Positions 35,168 through 47,365 of a stretch of 64,000 nucleotides of DNA are shown here, one piece after another. A program made the position numbers and the translations under genes. Every line of letters starts with the position of its first letter. Within the stretch, counting starts at the first letter, position 1. Origin of the DNA: Trichaptum fuscoviolaceum. Taxonomy: Eukaryota > Basidiomycota > Agaricomycetes > Hymenochaetales > Trichaptaceae. The notes beneath the pieces are model-generated. The model was not told the origin of the DNA. It worked only from the letters and a program-made list of their open reading frames with translations, and searched no databases. The DNA is taken from the NCBI GenBank assembly GCA_910574455.1, contig CAJSYZ010000006.1:2594156-2658155 (forward strand), given 5' to 3'.

Positions 35168-37618
35168 TCATTTTAAACACAAAAACAGCAGGCCCCTCTT
35201 CGCATGCTCTACTGCCTCCTCCAGGTCCCTCGCGTCCTGTGTTGTCCACCGCGCATCGCCCACAACCGGCGCGGCACCCACAGGCTGACCACCCGCAAGC
35301 GCTGAGGCTGTCTTCACTGCGGCCTCAAACGCGCTTTTCCTTGCGTGCAGTGCCGCCATGCGCCGCGGGTCTGCGTGGCCTGTGAAGATGACGAGCGCTG
35401 TGCGCGGGGGCAGCGCTGCGTGGATGAGCGAGAGATGCGAATTGAGCGTGGACAGTGCGGCATCTATCGATGCTTGCGAAGGCTCGGGTGAGGGGAGATT
35501 CTCAGACCCTTTCTGCGTTACCCCTGCAAGGTGTTAGTGAAGATTTGAGAGCGAAAGAAAAGCGACGTACATCCAGAGGCCTCAGCGACGCCAGACAGCC
35601 TTGCCCACACAAAGTCAGACTCCTCCACACACTCGAGCACGCCCTTGACAGCCTCCTCGTCGCTCTTCACGCTGACCGCCTTCTCCGCGCCTGTGCCGTG
35701 CCACGCAGCAGGGTTGCCCCTGTCGAGTATCGCCGTGTGCATCTCGCCGCGCCTGCTGCGCTTCAGACGCTCGAAGATGTTCTCCATCTCGCTCACGCTC
35801 TTGTACTCGCCAAAGCCTGCCCCGCCCGCAATCTTGCGCTGCAGCAGCTCAATGCACGCGCGTGCGTCCTCTTCGGCGTCGTGCCCGCCTGCGCCGCGGT
35901 TCTGGATCTGGCGCTCGCAGTATTTGTTCGTGAGCCACGCGAGGCCTGGCTTGAGCGGTCGACCGCGCGGGTGGTGGTACAGCACGGAGGTGTCGATGCA
36001 GCGGGGATGTGCTATCTTTAGTGCTCGCAGGTCAGACTCAAGGGAGTGTCCGAGCAGGATGGGGGTAGGTCCTTGAGGCGGAGAGAGGAGCGCAAGGAGC
36101 GCAGACTGCACCTCCGCGAGCGGCATGGTGACATCGCGAAGGGATTCTTCTGTGATCCCCGACCACTGCGTCAGATAGTCTAGGACTGGTCGCGGAGGTT
36201 TAACCAAGTGATCGAATTCGACTTTCCCGGTCCAGTAGTTGATGACGCAGACTCGCGTTAACTCTTTGCCTTCTTCGGTTAAGCACTGGAGGCAATTATG
36301 AGCATAAAATATCAGGATGAAGTTAAACATACCATCTCGCAATCCACTGAGTAGACCTGCGTGTTTGATTCAACTTCGTCCTTAACCTCATTCTTTGGCG
36401 TTTCTCTCCATCCCGGCTCTAACTCGATGGGAGGATCGGACATGTAACTGGGCAAAGGGTATTCGTTCTCTACCATCTGCGCTGGTGTAAGCACATAACG
36501 CAGTAGATCTGTTGATGCTCTTTTATCTAACAAGTAGTCAGAAGATGGATTCATGGAGGTCGCCGATACACTCACCTTTCAATCCCTCCATCGTTCTACG
36601 CTTCTTCTCTTCTGCGGTCACTCCAATCTGGAAGAACGCGCCCAGTACACTATGCATCCTCGCGCCTCCTGCATCACCTGGTGCTCGGGTAGGACATGCA
36701 TGAGAGAAGGTGCGTGCGATAAAGGGAAGTTTAGGGCCTGACGTCGAAGGGGCAGAGGACGCAACCTGGATCTCCTTCGTGCCACCGAAGAGCGTCTTCA
36801 CCACTCGTTTTTGACTGTCTGCCTTCAGAACCGGAGGAGATCCAAACAATGGAGGAGCAGATGAAGATGAGGGTAAAGGAATGGTGATTGGATGATATGG
36901 ACTGATCCCAGGCGTGGAAGCGGTAGGGAGGCCGACGTGTTCAGGCAGGACGCCCGGGGTAAAGATGGTCACAACCTTCTGTATCGCATTGCGATTCTAT
37001 ACGACGTATAAATGAGAAGGATATTTGAATGAATGCAATATGACTGCGTACCTCGACCTTAAGCCAGCCAACGGGTCCTAACTCTCCGAGAAGATGAAGA
37101 ACAAGGTCACGGATATCCTTTCAAGGGGTCAGCATTTTTCATCAGTGCAATTTGGAGAACACACACTGATTTCCACCCCGCTTCGTTTGCGAGCAATCTC
37201 AGATGGGGCGTAGAGTAGTCGAGGAGGTAGTTCCTGTTGGAAAATGAGAAAGTACAAGGCAATTAAGAAACAGAAAACGTACCTCTGCGCGCTGTTCGAC
37301 TTTCTTTATCTTCTTGGCCTTCCTCTTCTCAACCTTCGTCCAGTTCTCGTCTACTAATTCCATCACATCTCCGGAGCTCACGACATCAGCGCTCGCATCA
37401 ACGTCCATTGCACTCGTGTCAGTGGCAGCGATGTTGAACTGTTTGACGGGATGAATTGGGCTACGCTTCTGCTTTTTCTTCGTCTGCGTTGTCTGCGGCG
37501 AAGTCGAGATAAATTGGCTGAGAATGTCGACTTTAGCTGAACTCACAGCTGCGACTGAGTTGACCGCAGCTTGTCCATCGCCAATGTCCGTCCTTGATTG
37601 AGCTCGCTCTCTTTTCAT
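35168..37618 (-). CDS. REX1: RNA exonuclease REX1-type (DEDDh), 718 aa
   Basis: Seven exons (37618-37283, 37233-37165, 37117-37052, 36996-36576, 36526-36333, 36285-35571, 35523-35168) total 2,157 nt, open throughout. The N-terminus is Lys-rich and probably nuclear (KKKQKRSPIHP, KRKAKKIKK). The conserved TPAQMVENEYPLPSYM precedes the exonuclease fold: VYSVDCEM (Exo I Asp and Glu), LLGHSLESDLRALK (Exo II Asp), HDAEEDARACIELL (Exo III His and Asp). All catalytic residues are present. Family role: 3' trimming of 5S rRNA, tRNA and other small RNAs. The first in-frame ATG is used; the frame is open upstream (CVKRQELRGES), so an earlier exon is possible. Neighbouring segments are duplicated and decayed, but this gene is single in the window and intact. 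Confidence 0.88.
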
Positions 37619-38459
37619 AGCTTTCGAGGGTTGTTCTTCCTTTTGGTTCAAGTATTCGGCTTGGGATTCACCTCGCAGTTCTTGACGCTTAACGCATTCC
37701 CTCAGGAAGTAGAATTGTGCAACACTCGCTGAAGTCGGTGGGCGCGGATGAAAAGACAGCTTAGACTTTTCACGGCTGGTTTAAGGTCCTTGTACGTTGA
37801 ACTCGTGTTCCGGCAAGCAATGCAAAGCGCAGAGACAGTGGGTTTGAGTAGAAGTTACGATAAGAGCGAACACTGGCAAGTAAGTAAAATTGAAGTCGAG
37901 CTCTCCGAGTCTGAAACTTGAAGTAAAAACGACCGGCCCTGAGCAACTTCAAGTTCAAGGTTCTGGAAACGCATGCTCAACCTCTTCCTTTCACTACTTT
38001 CTCCTTGCTCTACACAGCGTCTGAGGGCGAAATAGTATATGCAGATAGTCTATAAGATTAGCATGCTATATCACTATTCTCCACAGATTTACAATTATAT
38101 AGTTCTCATTCAAGAGTTAAGAACGCACCAACTTCAAGGTCATCTATCCGTTGGTCGCGTTTCGGGGATGGAGGGCTCTGAATAGCGCACGTAAATAATG
38201 TTGCATGTGTGTATAGGTCTGACCGAAGGTACAGGTAACTAATTCAAATGTCAAAAATGTGCTACCATCCACATCTGTTGCTAAACTACCAATAACCAAT
38301 CAGACACTACTATTCCCCCTGCTTTCAATAACTGTCAAACCTAAGGTATCGAGTATGTCGACTAAAACTTCACTGGAAGACGCTAGACTTTCGACTCTGA
38401 CTTTGACAGGGTGAAACGGATATAAAAAAACACAATGTTGCATGGAAACGGATTATTGC
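37619..38459. other. intergenic, no supported gene
   Basis: Apart from possible 5' exon sequence of REX1 up to about 37700, I see only CACTGGCAAG, GAGTCTGAAACTTGAAG and AACTTCAAGTTCAAGG words near 37860-37970, like those of the 18.9-20.1 kb repeat block. They may be a solo remnant of an element end. Confidence 0.4.
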
Positions 38460-38614
38460 CAATTCAAGAGACTGTACTACATAAATTCGCCTACCTGATC
38501 TCTCGTGGGCCCACTTCTCACCTGCTCTCTTCGCCAATTCGGTACGTTAATTATAATTCGATTACTACCATCCCAACTGAACTGATCCTTTAAGCAAGCT
38601 GATCAGCATTGCAA

Positions 38615-40817
38615 ATGGATTACTTGAATCTCCCGCCCGATTACGTTCGAATTCTAACAAGGAGGCTTCTGAAACAGCCTCGCAAAGTGCGTTACATATA
38701 TACTCATTCTAGCTAAACATCCTTACGCAACACTCAGGGCATACAGGATGCGTACAAAGGATCAGCTGCTGACCTTGCAGTCATATGGGATAACCTGTCA
38801 AAATTCCCCCTATCTCTGCACGCCAAGATCATGGATATGTTTATTTCGCACCTTGACGTTCCGCAAGATGGAAGTGAGCTTCCTCCTAACAAGCTTAAGA
38901 GTATGGACCAGGCTCTCCATGGAATCACCACACTGCTGTATTCCGGCCACAACGTGTCGACCTCCGAAGACATTTGCTCCTGTTGGCGCATTCTTGCCAT
39001 TAACTGGACTCGAATACTGGACTGCGCAGAGTTCATACTCAATTCTGACTTCAGTGTCTCGTGCCTGACCAATGAATATCTAGAGAAGCAAGTCTCCGCC
39101 GTCTTCCACGCTGCTACGCGCATCCACAATTTCGTGAAGCAGATCTACGACGCGTTTGGGGAGAAGACAGTGGTCGTTGTTTCTAGACTACTGCTGAGGC
39201 AGGGCAAGCACACCGGCTGGCCTTGGACCAATGAAGAGACTGTGGTCTTTCTCTACCGATACAAGTGCGACGACGGGATCTTGTCGACATTCGTCAAAGC
39301 CACCGGGGACGACTCGTACCAAATTACAGAAATTGTCGCGGAAAGATTCAGGCTCGTTTCGAAGAAGGGGATCACGATGCAGTCACTAACGCGCATGGAG
39401 CCTCTGCTGTTTCTGATTGCAGCCGTTATCAACGAATACAGCTTCAAGCGCCGCGCCAAGCACAATATGAAGAAAGTCACGGTTGTAGCCAAATCCTTAT
39501 CCGCGATTGCCGATGCTCTAAACTCTCCTGAAAATCGCGAGGATAAAGTATTTCGATCGGAAGCGGCGCAGACCATTCTCAACGGTCTAGTGATGTACAA
39601 CAGTATATGCGGATGCTTGTGTTTACCGCTCGCCATTCAAGTCGTTCGCCTTGGGCTTTTCGACGTTGTCCTGACAGTCAATCCTGTACTGGATGAAATG
39701 AAGGGAAAGGAATTTAACGTTGATCAGATCAAGACTATTATGAACACCCTTTTCGGTCGTGTTCTCCCTGAGCTTCTTATCTATGGCTCCTTCGTTAACG
39801 TTGTCGTCTCCGCGCTACGACCTTTGTCATCAGATGACCGGTTTCCGATTCTTTGGAAGGGCCTGTTTGGAGACGCATGGGCCCGCTTCGACAGGGTCCT
39901 ACTTGAACGCTACGCATTAAAAAGGTATCGCCACTCATTAAATAAACGAACCGAAGTAATGATATGCAACAATGTGAGTATCAGCGGTTTTAAATCAGTA
40001 AGCCTTCTTTTACTAACTTTCACTAAGGATGGCTGCAAGATAAGCGAATTAAAGCGCAATTACAAGAAATGCAGCGTGTGCATGGACGCTCAATACTGTT
40101 CAGCCAGTTGCCAGAAGGCCAACTGGAAGTCTCACAGAATCACTTGTAAACGCCCTAATATCGAAGATGCATCTATGATTCAGTGTACGTGTTTTAGCAA
40201 TTTTTTATGAACGTGGCATCTGATGAAACGCAGATTTAAGATACAAGCGAGACAGGGATCATCTTGCCTTCATGGCATTAACGGATATCAGAAGGCATAT
40301 GACTAGTATCAGAAAACAGGCATCCAAGAAATACCCGGAAGTGCGATTTGAAGACATGTGTCTTATCGTCGAATATGTCCAAACGCTGGTCACGCCCGAC
40401 GCCGAGATTCAGGCTGTTCCGATCGAGGGGTCGCAATGGTCGCAATACCTTAGTCCGGTTGTCGTGAAGATTCACTACGAAAGACTACGGCGGGGGGACG
40501 ACTCGTACCTGATCCTGATCCAGAGCGGAATTCAGTATCTGCCACTTACTTTTCATCACACTGAAAATTTAGAGAATGAAGAAATACCGAACAATCGTCT
40601 GCTTTCCGAGAGTCTCAGGACTGTGGCCTTCAATCCCGATGGGACACGCCTGCAGAACTCGGAGGACGTCATTGACGGTATCTTAAATGGAGTGACTTCT
40701 TTCCGAATAGCGAAAGACTGCTGGACATGTCATCTGCTAAACGCAGGTCATATAGCCTTACGAGATGTTTTCGAGACCATTGACATAATGTGTAAACCTG
40801 GCATTCCGAGTATGTGA
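38615..40817 (+). CDS. MYND zinc-finger family protein, 682 aa, intact
   Basis: Exons 38615-38686, 38738-39973, 40028-40184 and 40234-40817 total 2,049 nt, in frame to TGA. It is the mirror twin of the gene at 31-33 kb; exons 1-3 have identical lengths. Finger: KKCSVC, YCSASCQKANWKSH, C. The last exon encodes RYKRDRDHLAFMALTD followed by the conserved module (YPEVRFEDMC, AEIQAVPIEG, FNPDGTRL). Divergence is low in exon 2 and high in exon 3 and the last exon, so the ends have evolved faster, or exon 2 was homogenised by conversion between the arms. Confidence 0.82.
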
Positions 40818-41207
40818 TGGACTGTTATTCATTTTTATATCGAGCAGCATTTGTACACATGTACTACTTCGTTTGACTAGAGTGTTTGTTATTTCGGATA
40901 ATTATCTTGTTGAATCATTCGTTATATGCATGGGACTATAGAAGAAATTGGGATTTTGATGATCTAGAGCAACGTTGCTGAGGAAGTACTTAACTCGAGT
41001 GTGGTTTGCCAGCTGATCATTTGGGAAGTCATAACTCAAACAATTAAGTTAAAAGTATTGTTGGAGCAAGGGGATCATCGACAACACTCAACGGTGGAAA
41101 TAATCAAGTACAGGCTGCGCATTCCAAACTGTTCAATAGAATATATACATATAATCATAGAGTTTTGTATACAAAAAGGTGATGTAGGAAGACACCAACG
41201 TTATTGC
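40818..41207. other. 3' flank between MYND gene and coiled-coil copy
   Basis: AT-rich, no gene seen. Equivalent in position to 30544-30882 in the mirror arm. Confidence 0.5.
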
Positions 41208-42020
41208 CTAACGCGCGTTCCTAGTCTTCATTACACTGAGGAGCAAAAGGCGCCTCAACCGGATTCTTGCCTTTGCTGGCACTCTGACGCCATACCTCCA
41301 CAGGTATCGACCAAGGTTTGCTGCAGTGAGCTTGTTGACATCGATGACAGTCCGTAGCTCAGAGATTGGAGGCTAGACATTCACTGTCGTTAGGAATTAT
41401 GAGGAACTGCAGATACAAATAGTACTGTACCTGATCGTCTGCTGGAAGAGTCCCGTCGGGAAATGGGACGAAGTCAAAGGGTACGGAGACACCATAGCCT
41501 TCGAGTGTGCTGCGTGCCTGTCCAAGAAACAATTTAGCTCTGTGTTGAGATGTGCTATTAGAGTGTTTTACCTTCGTATTTGATGCTGTTAATGATGCAC
41601 AGAAACTCTGGACACTCGCCCCTAAGCAGCTGACATTTGTACTTAGACTGTCGAGACTCGCGTCACGACGGTCTACAGTATACTCTTGCGTAGACGGCCG
41701 ACGCTCTCGCCCAAGCGGTCGACGCTGGCCTGTCGATAATTGGCACACTCAGCTAGCATCTTGAACCCTTCCTTGAGTGCTTTCTTCGTTTTGCGCAACA
41801 AGTGAGATAACTGGTGACCGTCTTCCTCAGTCGATCCCGAATCCCCGATGTTCCAACTTGGACAACCTTGCGTGTCCCAGTGACAGATCTGAGTTCATCT
41901 TTAAGCTGAATAAAACAAAGGGTCCACATTCTAGAGTGGCCATTTGGTTGATTTTGAATGTTGAGGTTTGTGATTGATGCAGTTACGAGGTGAGGTGTCT
42001 CTGAGATATTCTGACCCACC
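41208..42020 (-). pseudogene. heptad-repeat coiled-coil family, copy 3, partly degenerate
   Basis: Best preserved of the short-type copies at its 3' half. Exon 41518-41431 encodes ARSTLEGYGVSVPF then DFVPFPDGTLPADDQ. Exon 41372-41208 encodes NKLTAANLGRYLWRYGVRVP and ends at TAG. The heptad part (RQASTAW... to SFCASLTAS) lies at about 41760-41572, with NVSCLGASVQSF readable. The N-terminal part shows frame breaks around 41820-41880 relative to copy 1. Each copy has different lesions, so the shared ancestor was intact. Confidence 0.55.
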
Positions 42021-42110
42021 TATGGACACGAAAATGCCTCGCCTAAGGTAATCACGTTTAGTAAGGCTCAGGGTCTCCGAGCCGCGTGTGCTCATGCTCC
42101 CGCTAACCTT

Positions 42111-43115
42111 TTCCTTTCATCTATTTTTTCCTTGACCTAAAGAACATCTGACAGCAGAATCGTAAATACAGCTCAGCTCAGATAAATGGTTATCTTACTA
42201 TGTCAAGATGGCAAACCGAAAGCTAAGACGAGGCTGGTGTTTGCCTGGTGACTACACCGAGCTGTGTTTGGGCGGATGTCAGTATGAATTTGGTGAGAAG
42301 GTTCAAGAGAGGCGAAGAAGTCGGAGTATGCGAAAGGTTTTGTATAAAGTGAAGAAAGAAGATGGACGTCGAGATTGACAGGAACAGGCCCTGTATCGCT
42401 TCCTTATGTGTACGAACGATACGTTCTGCCGCCTTCTCTTTAAGAACTTCTAATTGTAACTTGTTCTTGAACTTTCACATCAATTGGCGGCAAATTATCT
42501 CACCCTCCATGTGACTCTATCGAAAATCCCGGCGAGTCCTATCAGTTACACACAGTCTGTGAGAGGCGCAACACATCCGAGGGCTACGAGTTTTAAGGTG
42601 AGCTATATGAGTCTTTTTTCTTCTCTTTTATTCAAAGGCAAATAGCGAGGCGAGGTAAAATGCCAACTCCAGTGCTCACAAGAATGCAGCACGTACCAGG
42701 AGGACACTTGCACTAGAGAAGCGTACACATTGGGGCATTGGGGAGCCGAAATTGCTGATGCTGAATCTGCCATCCTCTTAGTTGAAAGTATTTTCTTAAG
42801 TCACCGCATAGACTTTTCAGAATGGTACGCACCCATTCAGCTTTACAACTGCTAACTCATAGCTGATACTCTCTTTCAGACTTCGGATCCATGTCCGTCC
42901 TCGTGACCTTGTCTTCAAGTTGCTTACAAATTATATTCGACGCGTGTGCAAGTTGCCGTCGGCATCGATCAGAAACCATGATAAAGCAGATTCTTTGAGT
43001 ACAGATTCCTGCTTACAGCCCGATGTTCCCGTGAGATAGGTGCGATTACATCTGTGATACTATTCACGGAAACGCTTATGACGTCTATTCATATAGATTC
43101 ACTCTGGATAATGGG
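42111..43115. other. upstream region of aldo/keto reductase 1
   Basis: No gene supported. The part from about 42470 to 43190 matches 55610-56330 ahead of reductase 3 (TTGGCGGCAAAT/TTGACGACAAAT, GCAAGTTGCCG and CGGCATCGATCAGA), so the upstream region was duplicated with the gene. Confidence 0.5.
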
Positions 43116-43123
43116 TATAAAAG
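43116..43123 (+). promoter_or_regulatory. TATA box of aldo/keto reductase 1
   Basis: TATAAAAG lies 75 bp before the ATG, in the context GGGTATAAAAGGAGACC that is identical before reductase 3. Confidence 0.65.
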
Positions 43124-43190
43124 GAGACCACGGACGTCCTCAATACTCAGTACTTCCGCCTTACTCAAGTAGCGATTACCTGGAAAAGCC

Positions 43191-44468
43191 ATGACTGAGT
43201 TAAAGAAGCTGCCCACCCGTCGCTTGGGCACTAATGGGCCTGAGGTTAGCGCGATTGGTCTCGGAACAATGGGTACGTCTCTCCACACGTCAATGCGTAA
43301 GAGCTAACTCCGACATCTTTGCACGGTCAGGTATTGGTGCATTCTACGGAAAGACCGACGATGAAGCTGCGTACAAAGCCCTCACTTATTCTGCAGACCG
43401 CGGGATGACCTTCTGGGATTGTGCAGACATCTACGGAACAAGTAAGATACAATCTAAATCATCAAGGAACGATAATTAGATGAAGCTGACGCTCCCTCTC
43501 AAGCCGAATTGACACTCGCCAAGTGGTTCAAGGAGACTGGACGGCGCTCGGAGATCTTCCTGGCGACCAAGTTTGGTTCTCGAGATCCGGAGGGGAAGTT
43601 CGGGGATGGCAAGCCCATCAGCACGCCGTCCTATATCAAGCACGCGCTCGAGCGTTCGTTGAAGCGTCTGGAAACGGATTACATCGACCTCTACTACCAG
43701 CACCGCGTCGACCCGAACGTTCCCATCGAGGTCGTCCTCGAGACATTGCGCCCGTATGTCGAGAAGGGGACGATCAGGTGGATCGGTCTCAGCGAGTGCA
43801 GCGCGACGACGCTAAAGAGAGCAAAGGCGGTTACGGGTGTTGGTGAGAAGGTCATTGCTGCACAGATGGAGTTCAGTCCGTACAGTCTGGACATCGAGAA
43901 GTCCGGCTTTGTGAAGGCTGCGAAAGAGCTTGGCGTTTCCGTCGTGGCCTATAGCCCGCTCGGAAGGGGAATGATCAGCGGCCGGTGAGTCTAGATATAC
44001 TCTCCTATATCGAAGAGGTCTAATGGAGTCGCACTAGATACCGGTCGCGTGCCGACTTTGGCGAAGGCGACTTCCGGCTGATGCTCCCGCGCTTCTCAGA
44101 GGAGAACTTCCCAAAAAACCTTGTCATCACAGACAAGATCAAGACCATCGCGGACAAGTACAATGCTACGCCCAGCCAAGTCACGCTCGCGTGGATCCTA
44201 GCCGAATATGACGACAGTATGCGTAATATCTCTTCTACCTGTCTCGAATGCTGATAAGGTCCTAGTTGTGCCTATACCGGGCTGCCGCAGTGTTGAACGT
44301 GTCGAGGAGAATGCTAAGGGCGCCGAGATCACCCTTTCGCCGGAGGACGTGAAAGCAATCAGGAAACTGAGCGAAGAGGCGGACGTACAGGGGCTGAGGT
44401 ACCCGGCTGCCTTCATGGCCTCTGTGGAAGGTGAATGCTTGCCTCTTGATCAATGGAAGGGTGAATAA
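43191..44468 (+). CDS. aldo/keto reductase 1, 351 aa
   Basis: Exons 43191-43272, 43331-43441, 43504-43984, 44038-44216 and 44266-44468 (1,056 nt), introns 49-62 nt. The (beta/alpha)8 reductase carries the catalytic tetrad: Asp in FWDCADIYG, Tyr in the same motif, Lys in LATKFG, His in YYQHRVDP. The NADP(H)-binding end is seen in VPIPGCRSVERVEENA. It is closest in pattern to the YakC/AKR13-type enzymes that reduce aldehydes or ketones of unknown physiological identity. Starts KKLPTRRLG-x-NGPEVSAIGLGTMG like its two paralogues. Same strand and exon structure as the genes at 45.7 and 56.3 kb; first two exons and two others are equal in length in all three. Confidence 0.9.
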
Positions 44469-45641
44469 GGGCGCAAAAATCGCGAATAATAAACATAGCG
44501 AAATAGTATTGTGCGAGATCGCGGTCTGCAAAATTCAACTAGTATATGATATATTGAGTGGGCATCGCTGATAATTGTGTGTGACTGAACGTGCCTGAGT
44601 CTCCTTCAGTTGAACTTCCAGGAGGTACTAGGTAGGTGCATGTTCATAGCAAATGCATGCACAACTCAGCAATATTTTAGACTGCGAAAGACTAGATACC
44701 AAAGTCATAGATGTCCGGAGACCACGGCCAATACAATTTTGATCGCCCTCAGGCGAGAGGATTTGCGCGGCGAAAATACTCAAACCCAATTCGATATCGA
44801 GAGATCGGCGACTCGGATGGATTGTGGCATGAATTGTGAACCTTGAACATCATTAAGAATCTGGTATTGGTCATATAGGGACGCTGAATTTCACTGGATT
44901 GTTTAAAGGTATGTAAGTACTTGTAAGTTGCGTTGCCCCCATCAAGATTGCAAGACGTGATCCTTGCTCTTCCAGTACTCACCCATTTTCCTACCATTTT
45001 GCGTCCTTCCGAAGCTATCTCTTCATGATGCTTGCCATTCTGACACCGTGTGCAGGGTATTTACCTTCATGATCTTTCAGGTCATCGCTGCTGCCAGTGT
45101 TTATCACTAGCACGCCTGATCTCACTGAAACTTCTTGGTTAAACCTTCGTATCCAAGATGGTCTAAGCTCGAGTCTCGGAATGAGTGAGTTTGTAATTTA
45201 GAGTTTCGAGAGGAGAGGCTAACATTTAGGTTCCCAGCTGATTAGACTGTAAAAATATTAGTCGTCCGAGTTCTGCCTGATGCATTTTGATTCTGCGGAA
45301 GTCATGGTATGTCGTCTACACTGTGGTGAAAATCTGATTCTCATGTAGTCCGAAATCGAAATCAATTTGCACGAAATCTGGTCTATCATGAGAGCTCTTA
45401 CTTGTGACATTCACACGACACAGACATAGGTATGTCAGAATAGGCGACCTCTGAAGCAACTTCCTTCGATGCTCTCTTTGTCTTCCAGCCATACAAAGGT
45501 GCATTCGTATCTAATAGATGCTTACAAGACCGATGTTCCCGGGACCCCGTGCGAGTAAGGGACTGCACCCTTCGTTCTATTCATGTGCATTGTGAGCGTG
45601 GATAGCTTCTTTCCATTCAGGAGGTTCCCGAAGTGCATGTG
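44469..45641. other. spacer between reductases 1 and 2
   Basis: No ORF above background on either strand and no repeat array recognised. The last part is the promoter of reductase 2. Confidence 0.5.
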
Positions 45642-45648
45642 TATAAAG
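45642..45648 (+). promoter_or_regulatory. TATA box of aldo/keto reductase 2
   Basis: TATAAAG about 100 bp before the ATG. The surrounding sequence differs from the promoters of reductases 1 and 3, so regulation may have changed after duplication. Confidence 0.45.
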
Positions 45649-45745
45649 CAGGAGCCTTGATACCGTGTGCTCCCTCCTCGCTCGAGTTGTCGGTCACGAC
45701 TCGCGACTCACGACTCGGATATCGATCAAGATTAAGATCACAATC

Positions 45746-47022
45746 ATGTCTTCAATGAAGAAGCTTCCCACCCGCCGCTTGGGCGCTAATGGGCCTGAAG
45801 TAAGCGCGATTGGTCTTGGGACAATGGGTACCTCCGAGTCTATTCAAATTTCGATTGAGCTGAAGAGCTGATTTGGACACCACTGGCAGGTATTGGCTCG
45901 TTCTATGGGAAGACAGACGACGAAGAAGCGTACAGAGCCCTCACTTATTCTGCAGACCGTGGGATGACCTTCTGGGACTGCGCAGATGTCTACGGGACCA
46001 GTGAGAAACACCTTGTCTATACTCTTGCGAGGAAGCTAATGCGCCCTGTCCAGCCGAACTGACGCTGGCGAAGTGGTTCAAAGAAACCGGTCGGCGCTCT
46101 GAGATCTTCCTAGCGACTAAATTTGGCTCCTGGGACCCGGAAGGGAAGTTCGGGGACGGCAAGCCCATCAGCACGCCGTCCTATATCAAGTTCGCACTCG
46201 AGCGGTCGCTGAAGCGGCTCGAGACGGACTACATCGACCTCTACTACCAGCACCGCGTCGACCCGAACGTGCCCATTGAGATCGTCCTCGAGACCCTGCG
46301 TCCGTACGTCGAGAAGGGGACGATCAGGTGGATCGGTCTCAGCGAGTGCAGCGCGACTACGCTGAGGCGGGCGAAGGAGGTGAAGGGTGTGGGGGAGAAG
46401 GTCATCGCGGCGCAGATGGAGTTCAGTCCGTACAGTTTGGACATCGAGAAGTCCGGCTTTGTGACGGTTGCGAAAGAGCTCGGAGTGTCAGTTGTAGCCT
46501 ACAGCCCGCTTGGAAGGGGCATGATCAGCGGGCGGTGCGTCTTCTTTTGCTTCAGGCAATTATCCATCTAATGAACAGTCCTAGGTATCGATCCCGTGCT
46601 GACTTTGACGAGGGAGACTTTAGACTGATGATCCCCCGGTTCTCAGAGGAGAACTTCCCGAAGAACCTAGTCATAACGGATAAGATAAAAGCCATTGCAG
46701 ACAAATATGACGCTACGCCAAGCCAAGTCACGCTTGCGTGGATTCTCGCAGAGTATAATGACAGTAAGCGCAGCAATATCCATTTCCGACTTCAAGTGCT
46801 AATATAGCGCCAGTTGTACCGATCCCGGGCTGCCGCAGCGTCGAGCGTGTGGAGGAGAACGCACATGGCGCGGAGATCGTCCTTTCTCCGGAAGACGTGA
46901 AAGCCATTAGAAAGCTGAGCGAAGAGGCAGACGTCCAAGGAGAGCGGTATCCGGAAGCCTTTATGGCGAAACTGAAAGGCGATTGCTTGCCGCTCAACCA
47001 GTGGAAGGGCGAGATGTTGTAG
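45746..47022 (+). CDS. aldo/keto reductase 2, 353 aa
   Basis: Exons 45746-45827, 45890-46000, 46054-46534, 46585-46763 and 46814-47022 (1,062 nt). Catalytic residues are conserved (FWDCADVYG, LATKFGS, YYQHR). It has two extra residues at the C-terminus (WKGEML). It shares with reductase 1 the KFGDGKPISTPSYIK stretch, which differs in reductase 3, so 1 and 2 are the younger pair. The reductase relic at 59.5 kb resembles this gene's C-terminus (YPEAFMA, NQWKG) more than the others. Confidence 0.9.
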
Positions 47023-47365
47023 GGCAAAGCATATTGAATCTTATGTATGCTGAGGTTAGATTCAACATACCCTTTCCATTTCGTGAAGGTCACTCAACGG
47101 TAGCGTGACGTTCGTCCTTGGCATAATTAGGGTTTTGTCGCCTCACTCAGATAATGCCCGGATCACCAAGTGCTCGACACCCAAGTGTTTTGGCATGAGT
47201 ATTCTTCCGTTAGTGTTATCACCATTTTTGTCTTCTGAAAGCGGAGCTCAAAGATAATTTCTGTGCTGCTTGTAACAAACACTAGTTATTCTAAGGTAGT
47301 AGAAAAGAATATACATACATTACCATAAGGATAGTGGTGAGTATTTACAAGTCGATGTGGACAGT
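47023..47365. other. 3' spacer duplicated at 59.6 kb
   Basis: No gene. The part from about 47210 (ATCACCATTTTTGTCTTC) matches 59650 onward, marking one side of the duplicated block. Confidence 0.5.

Larger units (their letters stand above)
38460..42110. repeat. right arm of the inverted duplication (partner 29640-33270)
   Basis: Mirror image of the left arm: MYND gene on +, coiled-coil copy on -. The arm ends coincide with the promoter of the coiled-coil copy (CTCAGGGTCTCCGAG at about 42070) on one side and the MYND promoter (TTCGCCAATTCGGTACG) on the other. Confidence 0.8.

Noticed and set aside
29640..42110. LTR retrotransposon explanation for the paired repeats
   Set aside because: The repeats are inverted, contain spliced genes, and no reverse transcriptase or integrase motif lies between them.
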